The notes beneath the pieces were generated by a model. That model searched no databases. It was not told the DNA's origin and was given only the letters and a program-made list of their open reading frames with translations. 64,000 nucleotides of DNA from Fodinibacter sp963834965 (GTDB lineage Bacteria; Actinomycetota; Actinomycetes; Actinomycetales; Dermatophilaceae): NCBI GenBank assembly GCA_963834965.1, contig CAWIEI010000017.1, positions 124,001-188,000 of the forward strand, read 5' to 3'. Below, piece by piece: positions 63,127-64,000 of this stretch (position 1 is its first letter; each line of letters opens with the position of its first letter). Position numbers and translations under genes: made by a program.

Positions 63127-64000
63127 GTGACGGATGCCGGTGCCGCCCGGGTGGTCGAGGACGTCTACCGTGCCGAGTTCGGCACAGTGGTGGCCTCGCT
63201 CGCCGGGCGGTTCGGCAGCCTCGACCTCGCCGAGGAGATGGCCCAGGAGGCCTTCGTCGAGGCGGTGCGCCGCTGGCCCACCGAGGGCGTGCCGCCCAAC
63301 CCGGGCGGTTGGCTCACCGTGGTCGCGCGCAACAAGGCTCTCGACCGGCTGCGCCGCGAGTCGACCCGACAGGCCCGCCACGAGGAGGCCGAGATGCTCG
63401 CCGCCGCCGAGGACCCCGCTGCCCCGGTCACCTCGGTGACCGACGAGCGGCTGCGCCTGATCTTCACCTGCTGCCACCCGGCGCTGGCCCCCGAGGCCCA
63501 GGTGGCGCTGACCCTCCGGCTGCTCGGCGGGCTCACCGTGCCCGAGATCGCCAACGCCTTCCTGGTGCCCGAGCGCACCATGGCGCAGCGGATCACCCGG
63601 GCCAAGCGCAAGATCGCCGCCGCCAACATCCCCTACCGGGTGCCGCGCGACCACGAGCTCCCCGCCCGGCTGCGCGGGGTGCTCGCGGTGATCTACCTCG
63701 TCTTCACCGAGGGCCACCTGCCCGGCTCGGGGAGTGACGGCATCCGTGACGACCTGTGTGCCGAGGCCATCCGGCTGGGCCGGGTGCTGCGTGGGCTGAT
63801 GCCCGACGAGCCGGAGGTCGCCGGGCTGCTCGCGCTGATGCTGCTCACCGACGCGCGGCGGGCGGCCCGGCTGGATGCCGGGGGCGCGCTGGTCACGCTC
63901 GACGTGCAGGACCGCGCCCTCTGGGACCGCGACACCATTGCCGAGGGACACGCCCTGGTGCGGGAGTGCTTGCGCCGCAACCGGCCTGGGCACTACCAGC
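63127..64000 (+). CDS. ECF RNA polymerase sigma factor with DUF6596 tail (partial)
   Basis: GTG 63127 gives TDAGAARVVEDVYRAEFGTV. Region 2 continues LDLAEEMAQEAFVEAVRRWP, PNPGGWLTVVARNKALDRLR and region 4 includes LTVPEIANAFLVPERTMAQR. It is followed by the tail (VLAVIYLVFTEGHLPGSGSD), as in the sigma gene at 43698. The 3' end is beyond the right edge after 291 codons. Pairing with YCII upstream is characteristic of this group. Confidence 0.93.
   Translation, partial: MTDAGAARVVEDVYRAEFGTVVASLAGRFGSLDLAEEMAQEAFVEAVRRWPTEGVPPNPGGWLTVVARNKALDRLRRESTRQARHEEAEMLAAAEDPAAPVTSVTDERLRLIFTCCHPALAPEAQVALTLRLLGGLTVPEIANAFLVPERTMAQRITRAKRKIAAANIPYRVPRDHELPARLRGVLAVIYLVFTEGHLPGSGSDGIRDDLCAEAIRLGRVLRGLMPDEPEVAGLLALMLLTDARRAARLDAGGALVTLDVQDRALWDRDTIAEGHALVRECLRRNRPGHYQ

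Overview
The window is high-GC DNA from an actinobacterium. The strongly GC-biased third positions, frequent GTG starts, GTGA/ATGA stop-start overlaps, GAF-ANTAR proteins, a DUF2510 protein, a DUF222/HNH (13E12-type) protein, a HelR-type ATPase and SigE/ECF sigma factors together suggest a soil or environmental Actinomycetota member. Intrasporangiaceae or a relative is my guess from style, not a demonstrated assignment. No rRNA, tRNA, CRISPR array or replication origin was seen.

Layout. (1) 0-11.8 kb is a compact chromosomal backbone: an M50-type metalloprotease running off the left edge, a DEAD-box RNA helicase, a LON-domain protein, a MazG-like protein, an EamA transporter, an AI-2E family transporter, a fructosamine-kinase-like protein, a GAF-ANTAR regulator, an App1-like phosphatase, an Fpg/Nei glycosylase, a rhodanese, a ZIP transporter and an ORC-like ATPase. 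(2) 11.8-31.1 kb looks like an accessory island. It has long spacers, many small orphan proteins, remnants (SDR, aminoglycoside phosphotransferase and others), an intact 1.43-kb ISL3-type insertion sequence with inverted repeats and an 8-bp target duplication, and an 18-bp repeat found at two distant sites. It also carries a metzincin-like protease, an arylsulfatase, two coupled paralogous small proteins diverging from a MalT-like LuxR regulator, a methyltransferase and a PadR/HAAS pair. (3) 31.3-45.3 kb holds an unusual protein with four cold-shock domains, a SigE-type sigma factor with a probable anti-sigma partner, a TetR/membrane-protein divergon, and a HelR-type RNA polymerase-protecting ATPase. 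A palindrome matching the rifamycin-associated element lies just upstream of that ATPase, and a class II UvrA lies beyond. After these come a degraded histidine-kinase/FtsX fusion, a peroxiredoxin, a PPOX/phosphoesterase pair joined by an apparent frameshift, and a YCII/ECF-sigma module. (4) 45.6-55.9 kb contains the DUF222-HNH protein, a GNAT protein, a hemerythrin-like protein, a membrane alpha/beta hydrolase, VOC and DUF2510 proteins, a serine hydrolase and a second GAF-ANTAR protein. (5) 55.9-62.6 kb is a carbohydrate regulon: a glycogen-debranching-type hydrolase divergent from a LacI regulator, followed by an ABC sugar importer (binding protein and two permeases), with two palindromic candidate operators in the divergent promoter. 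(6) 62.7-64 kb has a second YCII/ECF-sigma module, whose sigma gene runs off the right edge.

Several genes carry what look like single-base frameshifts (near 3.13, 13.98, 17.98, 19.2, 26.8, 43.23 and 52.0 kb). Either the accessory DNA is decaying or the assembly has uncorrected indels. In two cases (26.8 and 43.23 kb) the break is sharp enough to name the probable base or repeat tract.
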